A stretch of DNA of 35,743 nt from positions 1 through 35,743 of the forward strand of contig NZ_JAQYWD010000049.1 of NCBI RefSeq assembly GCF_030145145.1, read 5' to 3'. Positions 15,276-23,625 of this stretch are shown here, piece after piece (within the stretch, counting starts at the first letter, position 1; each line of letters begins with the position of its first letter). Below the pieces are notes generated by a model, which ran no database searches, was not told the origin of the DNA, and saw only the letters and a list, made by a program, of their open reading frames with translations. The position numbers were made by a program, and so were the translations under genes. The DNA is from Desulfobacula sp. GTDB lineage: Bacteria > Desulfobacterota > Desulfobacteria > Desulfobacterales > Desulfobacteraceae.

Positions 15276-16779
15276 AACTAACTTCCTTCTTATAAAATCG
15301 CTGCAACATCCATCGCCTGGTTGCCGGGACCACCCAGGCCGTCAGGAACAGAGATAGAATAGAGACCCCCGCAATATAGATTATCAAAACCACTTGTGGC
15401 ATGGCATCAGGCATCAGAAGCCTACCGATCCCCGCAGTCAGAACCGAACATAACATTGGTATTCCCACATCCTGACAATACCAACGCAACGTTTCATCCG
15501 GCAGTAACCTGCGATGCATCAGCTGTATATTAATCAGCACATAACCGCAGTTTAAAATTACCCAGACAAAAGCCGCACCAATCGCCCCGAAATGGCGTGT
15601 CATGAAAAAAATCAGTGGTACCAGGACAATAACAGACACCAGATTTACGTAAAAACCAAGTTTTGTCCAACCATGGGCCAGTTGCAGGGCATAGGGCATA
15701 CTCATCAGCCCATTCAGGGCAGTACCGATCACAAGAAGGCTCACCAACACATACGTCTGTTCCGCCGTTACCGGATTTTGTGTCCACAGCAGAAGAATTG
15801 ATTTTGAAAAAAATGCCAGCACCATTGCCGCCGGCAGAATCATGACGGACATCACCTGGCAACTGTAATGATACAGCGCTTTCAAAGAAGCCTGGTCATT
15901 GACAGTAACCAGCTGCGTCAAACGAGGATATACACCATTAAAAATAGGTCCAATCAGACGATAAAGGCTCATAGCAACCACTCCTGCCAGTGAATAATAG
16001 CCAAACATCTTGAGTGGCAACATGCGACTTAACAGGATTTTATCGGTCTGGGTCAGCAGGGTGGCCAGAATGGATATCCCTAACATTCCCGCAGCAAAAC
16101 GCCAGACGTCTTTTAGAATACTGAATTTAAACACGGCTTTTTTTCTGCCCACCGGCAGGCTTCGCCAGAGCGCCCCCCCTAACAGCAGGGTCTGTAGTCC
16201 ACTGGCCACAATCTGCCAGCAGAAAAACGCCTGGATGGTGGGTGAAATCAACCAAAGAATCAATATGGCGCCGATTCCCCGCACGGTTGCCATGACCACA
16301 TTCACGGCATTAAGCAGCACCTGGCGCTGCAGTCCCATAAGACCACCCGAATAAAATCCCACCGGCCACTGCAGGCCAATGGCAATTCCCATGAGGATGA
16401 CCGCCTGCTGAATCGTCCCGGGGGACAGATTCTCCGCCCTCACCCACCGCTGGGACAGGTATGCCGATAATGCAATGACAATAACGACAATGAAACCCGC
16501 CATGGCCCAATAGATAAAACCCAGGGTTCGGACGAGATTTTGCATCTGATGTTCAGAACCAGGTTTGCTGGTCAGTCTTGCCAATTCTCGATTCAAAGTG
16601 GAACTCAACCCCATGTCCAGCAGCGCGAACACACTCAGCAAAGTTGAGAAAAATCCAACCAGGCCGTAAGCCTCAATCCCCATAAAGTGGATATACAAAG
16701 GGATAAAAACCAATGCCATCAAGGCGATCCAGATGCTTCCCACATAGTTGGCGATTACATTATGTTTGAGTTGCGTCAT
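15265..16779 (-). CDS. wzx: Oligosaccharide flippase, Wzx type
   Basis: A 504-residue polytopic membrane protein of the polysaccharide biosynthesis (MATE-like) family. The N terminus HNVIANYVGSIWIALMALVF and the LLDMGLSSTLNRELARL segment (about residues 54-70) match Wzx/RfbX proteins, with about 12-14 predicted helices. Wzx moves undecaprenyl-PP-linked repeat units from the cytoplasmic to the periplasmic face. It implies a Wzx/Wzy pathway rather than an ABC-transporter pathway; no wzm/wzt genes are visible. The ATG at 16779 is the family-like N terminus. It follows the CmcI-family gene by about 60 bp. Confidence 0.88.
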   Translation of the reverse strand: MTQLKHNVIANYVGSIWIALMALVFIPLYIHFMGIEAYGLVGFFSTLLSVFALLDMGLSSTLNRELARLTSKPGSEHQMQNLVRTLGFIYWAMAGFIVVIVIALSAYLSQRWVRAENLSPGTIQQAVILMGIAIGLQWPVGFYSGGLMGLQRQVLLNAVNVVMATVRGIGAILILWLISPTIQAFFCWQIVASGLQTLLLGGALWRSLPVGRKKAVFKFSILKDVWRFAAGMLGISILATLLTQTDKILLSRMLPLKMFGYYSLAGVVAMSLYRLIGPIFNGVYPRLTQLVTVNDQASLKALYHYSCQVMSVMILPAAMVLAFFSKSILLLWTQNPVTAEQTYVLVSLLVIGTALNGLMSMPYALQLAHGWTKLGFYVNLVSVIVLVPLIFFMTRHFGAIGAAFVWVILNCGYVLINIQLMHRRLLPDETLRWYCQDVGIPMLCSVLTAGIGRLLMPDAMPQVVLIIYIAGVSILSLFLTAWVVPATRRWMLQRFYKKEVSCES

Positions 16780-16841
16780 GGCTCACGATTCTATTATCAT
16801 TGGGCATCCATTCATTAAACGGCTGTTGATTAGAAATCTGA

Positions 16842-17555
16842 TTACTTAACACACTTCAAATATCCATCCGGGGCCACCGTGATCAGCAATTTATTCTGGA
16901 TCTCTCGATCAATCTCGAACCGATCATTCTGCTTCAGGAACTCCCAGACAGCCGTCTTGGGATTATTGCCTTTGTCCCAGGGTCGATCGGGATAAGATCC
17001 TTCGGGCATATCTTCAATGGCCGTATCAAAAACAACCAGATAGCTTCCCCGGGTCACCAGAGGGGAATATAACGCCAGTTCTTTGAGTACATGCGCATGG
17101 GAGTGCATGGAGTCCAGGCAAACCAGAACGCTCTTTTTATTTTTAGCAAAATCGCATACCTGCCGGACAATGTCAGCATCAACAGCGGATCCCTCCAGCA
17201 TGGTGATGCGCTTAAACATGGGATGCTTTTCAAGCTCCACGCGGTTATGCTCCCGGATATCGATATCAATACCCAGTACCTGGCCGTCTCCGCCAATCAA
17301 TTCCAGCATGGAGGCGGAAAAGATCAGTGATCCACCATGGGCGATGCCTGTCTCAATAATCAGGTCCGGTTTAACACGCCAGATAATCTCCTGCATGGCC
17401 ATAATATCCTGGGGAAACTGAATGATCGGACGACCCATCCAGGAAAAATTATAGGTATAGTTATACTTGCCGGTTAACCGGAGAAAATCATTGCTCATCT
17501 GCCCCAGCTGTTTGTCGGCTCCCTGACGTTGGATCATCTCATTATTATCAATCAT
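16842..17555 (-). CDS. Cephalosporin hydroxylase / CmcI-family methyltransferase-like protein
   Basis: A 237-residue member of the CmcI family (PF04989). It has the SAM-site signature ETGIAHGGSLIFSASML, the acidic LGIDIDI that would hold SAM ribose, and the metal-site-like CLDSMHSHAHVLKEL. Despite the family name, members include O-methyltransferases such as rhamnosyl O-methyltransferases of cell-surface glycolipids. In this setting, O-methylation of a deoxysugar is the most likely job; that is inference. The start ATG has AGGATGAAAGA just upstream. It lies 9 bp after the preceding methyltransferase, so the two are probably co-translated. Confidence 0.85.
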   Translation of the reverse strand: MIDNNEMIQRQGADKQLGQMSNDFLRLTGKYNYTYNFSWMGRPIIQFPQDIMAMQEIIWRVKPDLIIETGIAHGGSLIFSASMLELIGGDGQVLGIDIDIREHNRVELEKHPMFKRITMLEGSAVDADIVRQVCDFAKNKKSVLVCLDSMHSHAHVLKELALYSPLVTRGSYLVVFDTAIEDMPEGSYPDRPWDKGNNPKTAVWEFLKQNDRFEIDREIQNKLLITVAPDGYLKCVK

Positions 17556-17564
17556 TCTTTCATC

Positions 17565-18377
17565 CTATCCTTTTCTCTGACCAATGGCATAGATCACATT
17601 ACAATCTTCCGGCCGCTGTTTACCGAATTCATAGCAGGCATCACAAAATGCCTTGCGCCAGTCTTTCGTCTTTTCTTCACCCACCCGTCCCCAACCAAAT
17701 TCCCCCCCATCCCAGGGGCCTTCCTCCAACATCCAATTTATTTGAGGCGTAGACAGCATTTTATAAAAAACACCGCCGGTCTTCACTACCTTCAGCCCTG
17801 CATCTTCAAAGTTTTTCACCAGATCTGCCATGTCATAGGACCGCCGATGTCCGGCAATATTCAAATCAAATGGCGAGAGTTCATATTCATCCGAAAGGGT
17901 TCCCATCAATTTTGCTATCCGTCGATTGACGGCAACGGCATTGGGAACGTGGGCAATGATGATGCCTTCTTGCGACAGCTGTCTGGCGCAGATATTCAAA
18001 AGGCCAGATGGATCCTGAACATGTTCCAGCAACGTTACCATCGTAATGGTATCAAAGGGGTCATTCCCCTGAAATTCCTCGGCCAAAGCATGGACAAATT
18101 CAATACCAGGATAGGTCTTTTTAGCATCTGCAACATGAGTGGCAGATGCATCAAGCCCGACAACTGTCCCAAAATGAGGCGCCATCAGATGGGTCAGATA
18201 ACCATTGCCGCAGGCCAGATCAAGGAGTCGAGACATCCGTTTGTTTTCAACAATACTTTGAACAATATACTGCCCCAATAATTGTTCATATGTGGCAAAA
18301 TATTTTCCCCTCTGCCAGGGAAAGGTATCCTGCCGATCCAGTTCATTTTCAGATTTATCGGGCTGAGATGTTTTCAT
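17565..18377 (-). CDS. SAM-dependent methyltransferase, class I
   Basis: A 270-residue Rossmann methyltransferase: motif I LLDLACGNGYLTHLM, acidic VGLDAS, and TITMVTLLEHVQDPSG. It resembles the UbiG/Methyltransf_23 group. The N-terminal 30 residues are polar, charged and probably disordered. Substrate unknown; with CmcI directly downstream it may methylate a different hydroxyl of the same sugar. ATG at 18377 is chosen because a perfect AGGAGG lies 8 nt upstream; the reading frame is open further up but would need a TTG. It overlaps the end of the epimerase-fusion gene by 23 bp. Confidence 0.82.
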   Translation of the reverse strand: MKTSQPDKSENELDRQDTFPWQRGKYFATYEQLLGQYIVQSIVENKRMSRLLDLACGNGYLTHLMAPHFGTVVGLDASATHVADAKKTYPGIEFVHALAEEFQGNDPFDTITMVTLLEHVQDPSGLLNICARQLSQEGIIIAHVPNAVAVNRRIAKLMGTLSDEYELSPFDLNIAGHRRSYDMADLVKNFEDAGLKVVKTGGVFYKMLSTPQINWMLEEGPWDGGEFGWGRVGEEKTKDWRKAFCDACYEFGKQRPEDCNVIYAIGQRKG

Positions 18378-19605
18378 TCTTATTTCCTCCTGCGATTTCA
18401 AATAAACCGTTCTTTATAGCAACAACAGGCTCCCACCCCAAGCACAATCTTGCTTTGGATATATCCATTTTTATATTTCCCACATCCCCTTGGATAGGTT
18501 GCTGTTTGATATTACTTTTAGAATCAGTGATCTTAACAATCTGTTTTGCAACCCTGTTTGTTGATGTGAGTACCCCTGTTCCAAAATTAATTGATCCTTG
18601 AAGTCCTGAATCAATCGCCATGATGATGCCCCTGCGTAAATCACTGACATGGAGCAAATCAAGGGATGGTAATCCGTTACTATATTCATGCGTAACAATT
18701 TCCCTGTTTTCTCTGGCTTTGTTCAAAAAATTCCAAATAAATTTGGGCCGGTCACATTCAATACCGTAAACAGAGCTTGACCTTAATATCAAACAGGAAA
18801 CAGAATATTGTCTGCGATAATGATCAATGAGGTTTTCACACAACACTTTTGTCTGCCCATAACTGCCGCCCGGACAAAAGGGAACAGTCTCATCTGCCAT
18901 TAATGAAGATGTCCTGTACCCTGAATAGACTTCCCAGTTACTTAAATATATCAATTGGACATTATTTTCTACACAAACATCCAGAGAATTTTTCAGCATG
19001 ACCAAGGACTCCCCCATGGCCGTATTAACCGTATATATCCTGGGATTGGCCAGGTGTAGAATTTTACCGATGCTCTTTTCCTTGACCATCAGGTTTAAAA
19101 AAACCGTATCATGAAGCAAGTCTATCTCTCCCCGGGGAGGAGAAAATACAGTGTAACCCTTCTTGATTAGCTGTTCAATCAGACCTTTTCCAACAAATCC
19201 GTTTGCACCTGTTACTAAAATTCTTTTTTCACGATCCGGCTCTGCTTGATCTGCATCCTTTCCAATGGCCTGATACACCCTGTTCAAGACTTCTATTTTA
19301 AGATTTTTCTCTCCAATCGTTTCTATAATATACCTTACCGCCTCGCCCAGACTAACCCCTTTCACCTGTGCCCACACACCGGCCGCAACGGCATTGCTTC
19401 TTGACATGCCGTAATCGCAACAGATGACCACTTTCTCTCCGCGGTCAATAGATATTAGGGCTTGTTGGATCTTGGCCTTCAATGTTTCAGGAGAATTACC
19501 CGCCTTATCCACCAAGTCCCGGACGTCAATCACTGTAATTCCGGAAATCTGCCTGGCATTATCAAATGCGGCTGTTCCAAGATTGTCAGATATCCAATGA
19601 ATCAC
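18355..19605 (-). CDS. Fusion: dual-specificity phosphatase-like domain + NAD-dependent epimerase/dehydratase
   Basis: About 416 residues in two parts. Residues 1-115 look like a dual-specificity/tyrosine phosphatase: IHWISDNLGTA at the N terminus, IDVRDLVD, and the P-loop CDYGMSR (about 63-69), which fits C-x5-R. The usual His before the Cys is replaced (CCDYG). From about residue 128 begins an extended SDR: ILVTGANGFVG (129-139), then GGSYGQTK with the catalytic Tyr and Lys (about 249 and 253), and a C-terminal sugar-binding half. It probably acts on a nucleotide sugar or related phosphate; whether the phosphatase works is unknown. GTG at 19605 is preferred: it overlaps the ATP-grasp stop as GTGA, with AAGAAGGA about 11 nt upstream. 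An in-frame TTG at 19632 has no good ribosome site. Confidence 0.8.
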   Translation of the reverse strand: MIHWISDNLGTAAFDNARQISGITVIDVRDLVDKAGNSPETLKAKIQQALISIDRGEKVVICCDYGMSRSNAVAAGVWAQVKGVSLGEAVRYIIETIGEKNLKIEVLNRVYQAIGKDADQAEPDREKRILVTGANGFVGKGLIEQLIKKGYTVFSPPRGEIDLLHDTVFLNLMVKEKSIGKILHLANPRIYTVNTAMGESLVMLKNSLDVCVENNVQLIYLSNWEVYSGYRTSSLMADETVPFCPGGSYGQTKVLCENLIDHYRRQYSVSCLILRSSSVYGIECDRPKFIWNFLNKARENREIVTHEYSNGLPSLDLLHVSDLRRGIIMAIDSGLQGSINFGTGVLTSTNRVAKQIVKITDSKSNIKQQPIQGDVGNIKMDISKARLCLGWEPVVAIKNGLFEIAGGNKNENISAR

Positions 19606-20630
19606 TGCACCAATTTTCCTTCTTCGACACAAATTTCAGTTAAACTTCTAAAATAATAACCAACACGAAGCGGTACAGTCTGCACAGCGACCTTATTAAT
19701 TGCAGACTGCAGGTATGTATCGACCTCATTAAACCCGGCTTTGGTTCGCAAGTATGTGGATGCTGAAAACCGCGGATTAATTTCAAAAGGCAATAAAACT
19801 CCATTGCGCACCCGGCCCTGGATATTAAGTGGGCCCTGGCTGTTCAGCAGACCGGCAATCAACTCAGCCTGTTTGCAGATGTCATGGAAATCACCAATAT
19901 ACCCCTGGCTGTATCCGCTTGAAATCAGCCCTGTGTCCGTCTTGGCCATCACTGAAAGTTTAACATTGAACATCCGTTTTAAGGCAATAGATCCTAAGAG
20001 ATCACCTTCGGGCGAGTGAAGAACCCCTATTGTAAACTCACCCTCTTCATGGGGAATATATTCCTGCACAATGGGTATTTGATGGTTATTTAACAAATAT
20101 CCCACATATAATTGGGCTTCGGCCTTATTTCCCGCTAAAAAAACAAACGAACTTCCACCACTGCCGGTAGCCGGTTTTATAACGCAGGGAAACGGCATCC
20201 GATCCAACTCATCCATCTGTTTTATGGAACAGGAATAGGGAATGGGAACTCCCTGCTGCAATAACCAGTCAAACAATTTACCTTTATGCGAACACGTCGA
20301 AATCACGTCTCCGGTATTTGACGTAACATGAATCCCCCTCTTGAAAAATTCATCCAACGCATTCCCCAGAAGAATTGAGGGTTCTTCTCCTCCGGGAATA
20401 ACCGCTTTGATATCCATTTTCTGACATATCCCAAGGATGTCTTCTATATAATTATTGCGGTCAATCAAAAAAGTTTCTACAGTTCCACCTTGATAGTGGC
20501 CAAAAGCAAATTCAGATATGTCACATCCAAAGATTTCATATTTTCCGGCACAACGGAGGGCCTTAATTATTTCTGTCCCCAATGATGCCCCGCCAATACC
20601 GGCAACAAGAACACGCATATGATCTTTCAA
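19602..20630 (-). CDS. ATP-grasp domain protein (CarB-like ligase)
   Basis: About 342 residues. The N-terminal pre-ATP-grasp Rossmann domain starts VLVAGIGGASLGTEIIKAL; the ATP-binding region has FPCVIKPATGSGGSSFVFL and the metal-ligand stretch LLPFEINPRFSAS. These enzymes join a carboxylate to an amine or thiol through an acyl-phosphate. Next to a DegT aminotransferase, attaching an amino acid to an amino sugar is an attractive possibility, but no substrate is visible in the sequence. TTG at 20630 is favoured because GGGAGG lies 8 nt upstream; ATG at 20618 is the alternative, with only GAAAGA in front. It starts 36 bp after the aminotransferase stop and ends in a 4-bp overlap with the fusion gene. 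Confidence 0.82.
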   Translation of the reverse strand: MKDHMRVLVAGIGGASLGTEIIKALRCAGKYEIFGCDISEFAFGHYQGGTVETFLIDRNNYIEDILGICQKMDIKAVIPGGEEPSILLGNALDEFFKRGIHVTSNTGDVISTCSHKGKLFDWLLQQGVPIPYSCSIKQMDELDRMPFPCVIKPATGSGGSSFVFLAGNKAEAQLYVGYLLNNHQIPIVQEYIPHEEGEFTIGVLHSPEGDLLGSIALKRMFNVKLSVMAKTDTGLISSGYSQGYIGDFHDICKQAELIAGLLNSQGPLNIQGRVRNGVLLPFEINPRFSASTYLRTKAGFNEVDTYLQSAINKVAVQTVPLRVGYYFRSLTEICVEEGKLVQ

Positions 20631-20665
20631 ACCATTTTCCTCCCGATGGAACCAAACTGCCAACT

Positions 20666-21796
20666 TCAGTCGGCCATGTTCAATATCTGTAACAGGGTTG
20701 AACAAACATAGTTAACTTTTTTTTCATCCATATTCATACCACATGGAAGATTTATTCCATAGGGACTGATTTGATAACTTATCCGGTTTCTCTTTTGTGC
20801 GACCGCAGCCTGGTCCGTTTGATTAAAAGCAGGAATAGCACTTAACGGATAAAAAAATGGACGGCACGATAGGCCATAATCGTTCATCTTTTGAATTAAC
20901 GCTTCTTTTTGAATACCAAATATTGAATCCAGAATGATCGAGACCATCCAGTATGAATTTTTGGTCTGGTCTGGTTCAAAATTCAGTGTGAGCCCATCCA
21001 TACTCCCCAGCCTGTCATGATACCAATCAAATATCTGACGTTTTTTATCAACCAGTTCTTCTGCCCGCTCTATCTGCGCAAGGCCGAGCGCCGCCTGCAT
21101 GGAACTCATTTTATACTTGTGGCCCACTTCAGAATTAAAAAACATGACATCTCCCGGCTTGCGGCCATGATCCCTTAGAAAAAGAACCCGGTCAAACAGG
21201 TCTTTATTATTCGTGACCAGCATCCCCCCTTCACCCGTGGTCATGGTTTTTGAACCATGAAAACTGAAACAACCGGTATCGCCCAGGCATCCGGCTTTTT
21301 GCCCCTTATATTCAGAACCCAGTGCTTCGGCAGCGTCTTCAATTACACCCAAATTATTCCTGCGGGCAATGGCATGAATTTTTTCCCAATCCGGCATCCC
21401 CCCATACAGGTCAACAGGGATAACGGCCTTTGTCCTGGGGGTAATGCAGTCTTGAAATGATGCAGGAGAAAGACACCAGTTTTGCACATCTATATCGGCA
21501 AATACCGGCGTAGCACCCACATAGATAATCGGAGCAGCTGTAGCAATCCAGGTCACATCCGGCACAATGACCTCATCACCCGGACCTATTCCCAGGGCCA
21601 TCAGGGAAAGATGAAGCGCTGACGTGCAGGACGGGAGAGCAACCGCATGGCTGAGTCCCATATATTCAGCAAAAGCACGCTCAAAACGGTCGTTATATAT
21701 ATTGGCATTTTCATACCAGGCATTCCTAGCTGCGTCTGCCACATATTCAATTTCTTTGTCCGTAATCCATGGACCGGACACCGGTATTTTTTCCAT
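20666..21796 (-). CDS. DegT/DnrJ/EryC1/StrS-family aminotransferase
   Basis: A 376-residue PLP-dependent sugar aminotransferase. GPWITDKEIEYV opens the protein, LPSCTSALHLSLMALGIGPG and VIVPDVTWIATA are standard, and the Schiff-base lysine is in FHGSKTMTTGEGG. Members aminate keto-sugars on nucleotides (for example perosamine or 4-amino-4,6-dideoxyhexose) with glutamate as donor. Here the CDP-4-keto-6-deoxyglucose made by rfbF/rfbG, or the dTDP form from rfbB, is the likely keto-sugar source; choosing between them needs biochemistry. The gene lies between the C-methyltransferase and the ATP-grasp gene, all on one strand. Start ATG at 21796. Confidence 0.9.
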   Translation of the reverse strand: MEKIPVSGPWITDKEIEYVADAARNAWYENANIYNDRFERAFAEYMGLSHAVALPSCTSALHLSLMALGIGPGDEVIVPDVTWIATAAPIIYVGATPVFADIDVQNWCLSPASFQDCITPRTKAVIPVDLYGGMPDWEKIHAIARRNNLGVIEDAAEALGSEYKGQKAGCLGDTGCFSFHGSKTMTTGEGGMLVTNNKDLFDRVLFLRDHGRKPGDVMFFNSEVGHKYKMSSMQAALGLAQIERAEELVDKKRQIFDWYHDRLGSMDGLTLNFEPDQTKNSYWMVSIILDSIFGIQKEALIQKMNDYGLSCRPFFYPLSAIPAFNQTDQAAVAQKRNRISYQISPYGINLPCGMNMDEKKVNYVCSTLLQILNMAD

Positions 21797-21850
21797 TCAT
21801 TCCTCTTTTAACTAACAATAGATGCAATCTTAACAAAATAGCGCCTTCCG

Positions 21851-23077
21851 TTACCAACACCGAAGCTCCGGAACAGCAGTGACAAAACGGCCGCCCCACT
21901 CCCCTATATAGCCGAGTTGTTCGATAATTTCATCTTTGATGTTCCAGGGCAGAATCAGGATGTAATCCGGGGTTTCAGATTGGATTACCTCCTCTGCCAC
22001 AACAGGGATGTGACTGCCGGGCAGATATTTTCCCTGTTTGTGGGGCGAGGCATCCACCACAAAACAGATCAAATCTTTTTTTATACCGCAATAATTGAGC
22101 AGGGTATTTCCCTTGGCAGCGGCACCATAGGCGGCAACCTTTTTTCCGGCCCGCTTCTGGTGAATTAGAAATTCAAGCAGCCCATATTTGACCTGGTCTG
22201 CCTTTTGCTGGAAACCGGTATAAAACGGCATTTCCATCATCCCGGCAGCCGCCTCCCTGGCATGAAGCGCTTTAACAGAGGACAGAATCGGTTTTGATTC
22301 ATCTTGCGCATGCCGGGCAAATATCCGTAAAGACCCGCCATGGGTTGGAATTTCCTGGACATCAAACAATGTAAGACCCTGCTTTTTAAAAATTTCTTGA
22401 ACCGTATGAAAGGAGAGATAGGAATAGTGTTCATGATAGATGGTATCAAACTGATTGTTTTCAACCAGCTGCAGAAGATGGGGAAATTCCATGGTGATCA
22501 CCCCCTGTTCCGCCAGAACAAGCTTCATTCCCGCGACAAAATCACCCAGGTCAGGCACATGGGCCAGGACATTATTTCCCAGGAGCAGGTCGGGTTTTAC
22601 CCCTTTTTGGACAAGGGTTCTGGCCAGTTCAACGCCAAAAAATTCGGTTATTGATTCAATCCCTTTTGCCCGGGCGGCTTGAGCCGTATTTTTTGAGGGT
22701 TCAATCCCCAGACAGGGGATGCCTCTGCCCTTAAAATACTGCAGCAGATAGCCGTCATTGGAGGCAATCTCCATGACAAAAGAGTCTTTTCCCAACCCCA
22801 GTCGCGCCGTGATCATTTCCACATAGGCGTTTGCATGGGCCAGCCAGGTTTTGGAAAAAGATGAAAAATAGGCATATGCCTGGTTAAAAATATCAGCAGA
22901 CTTTTTATATTCATCAATCTGTACCAGGTGACAATGATGACACACAAACAGTTTTACCGGATAAAAAATTTCCGGTTCCATGAGCTGATCGTTTAATAAA
23001 AACGAATTGGATGGCGGTGAATTGACCAGATCGATAAAGGTATGCGTAAGCCGTCTATGACAATGGCGGCACTTCAT
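21851..23077 (-). CDS. Sugar C-methyltransferase (zinc-binding, NovU/TylC3 type)
   Basis: A 408-residue three-part protein: an N-terminal zinc-ribbon-like region with Cys pairs (CRHCH near residues 3-7 and CHHCH near 48-52; Methyltransf_13 region), a Rossmann SAM core (EIASNDGYLLQYF), and a C-terminal Methyltransf_14 domain (AYGAAAKGNTLLNYC). YHEHYSYLSF carries the Tyr/His/Glu set described for TylC3-type 3-C-methyltransferases, which add a methyl branch to C3 of a 4-keto-deoxysugar. With rfbF, rfbG and an epimerase directly upstream, the product is probably a CDP-linked 3-C-methyl-6-deoxyhexose. ATG at 23077 is used: it overlaps the epimerase stop by one base (TGATG) and AAGGGA is 7 nt upstream; GTG one codon earlier is possible. 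Confidence 0.88.
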   Translation of the reverse strand: MKCRHCHRRLTHTFIDLVNSPPSNSFLLNDQLMEPEIFYPVKLFVCHHCHLVQIDEYKKSADIFNQAYAYFSSFSKTWLAHANAYVEMITARLGLGKDSFVMEIASNDGYLLQYFKGRGIPCLGIEPSKNTAQAARAKGIESITEFFGVELARTLVQKGVKPDLLLGNNVLAHVPDLGDFVAGMKLVLAEQGVITMEFPHLLQLVENNQFDTIYHEHYSYLSFHTVQEIFKKQGLTLFDVQEIPTHGGSLRIFARHAQDESKPILSSVKALHAREAAAGMMEMPFYTGFQQKADQVKYGLLEFLIHQKRAGKKVAAYGAAAKGNTLLNYCGIKKDLICFVVDASPHKQGKYLPGSHIPVVAEEVIQSETPDYILILPWNIKDEIIEQLGYIGEWGGRFVTAVPELRCW

Positions 23078-23625
23078 CACAAAATCCCTTTAAAATCTTT
23101 TTTCAACAACGGATGCTGCAAATCCCGTTCAGATACTTGTGTAATATTCTCCGGCCAGGTTATTCCTGCCAGGGGATCATCATATCTGACGGCTCCCTCA
23201 TGCTCAGGGCTGTAATATTCCGTATGAAAATACATCAGTTCACAATCCTCAGCCAAGGTCTGAAACCCATGGGCAAATCCCTCGGGAATATACATCATCT
23301 TCATGTTTTGAGACGTCAGAATTTCCCCCTGCCACTGCAACAGGGTGGAAGAATTTTTTCTCAGGTCCACCAGCACATCAAAAACAGCCCCTTGAATACA
23401 TTTGACCAGTTTGATCTCTTTTTTGGGAGCATATTGAAAATGCATTCCCCGGACGGTTCCTTTTTTATGGGTCCAGGACTGATTGATCTGCACGATCTGC
23501 CGGGTATGGCCAATCTGTTTCAATTCATCCATACACACGATACGGGCAAATTTGCCCCGCTGATCGCCATGGGGTTCAGGCTCAATCACAAATGCCCCGT
23601 TCAGCTTTAGCCTGGTAAACTTCAT
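23077..23625 (-). CDS. rfbC: RmlC-like nucleotide-sugar epimerase (dTDP-4-dehydrorhamnose 3,5-epimerase family)
   Basis: A 182-residue cupin. The family signature GTVRGMHFQ contains the catalytic His, DVLVDLRKNS the conserved Asp, IPEGFAHGFQTL the beta-roll motif, and YDDPLAGITWP the C-terminal strand. Classical RmlC acts on dTDP-4-keto-6-deoxyglucose, but this gene sits inside a CDP-sugar set and overlaps rfbG, so its natural substrate may be CDP-4-keto-6-deoxyglucose, with C3 and/or C5 inversion before C-methylation. ATG at 23625 is chosen: it overlaps the rfbG stop as ATGA and GAGGGG lies 8 nt upstream; an in-frame GTG two codons earlier is too close to that site. The symbol is by family only. 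Confidence 0.85.
   Translation of the reverse strand: MKFTRLKLNGAFVIEPEPHGDQRGKFARIVCMDELKQIGHTRQIVQINQSWTHKKGTVRGMHFQYAPKKEIKLVKCIQGAVFDVLVDLRKNSSTLLQWQGEILTSQNMKMMYIPEGFAHGFQTLAEDCELMYFHTEYYSPEHEGAVRYDDPLAGITWPENITQVSERDLQHPLLKKDFKGIL

Noticed and set aside
17529-18281. 250-codon plus-strand open frame
   Set aside because: Antisense to a methyltransferase with clear SAM motifs; no motif in the plus frame.
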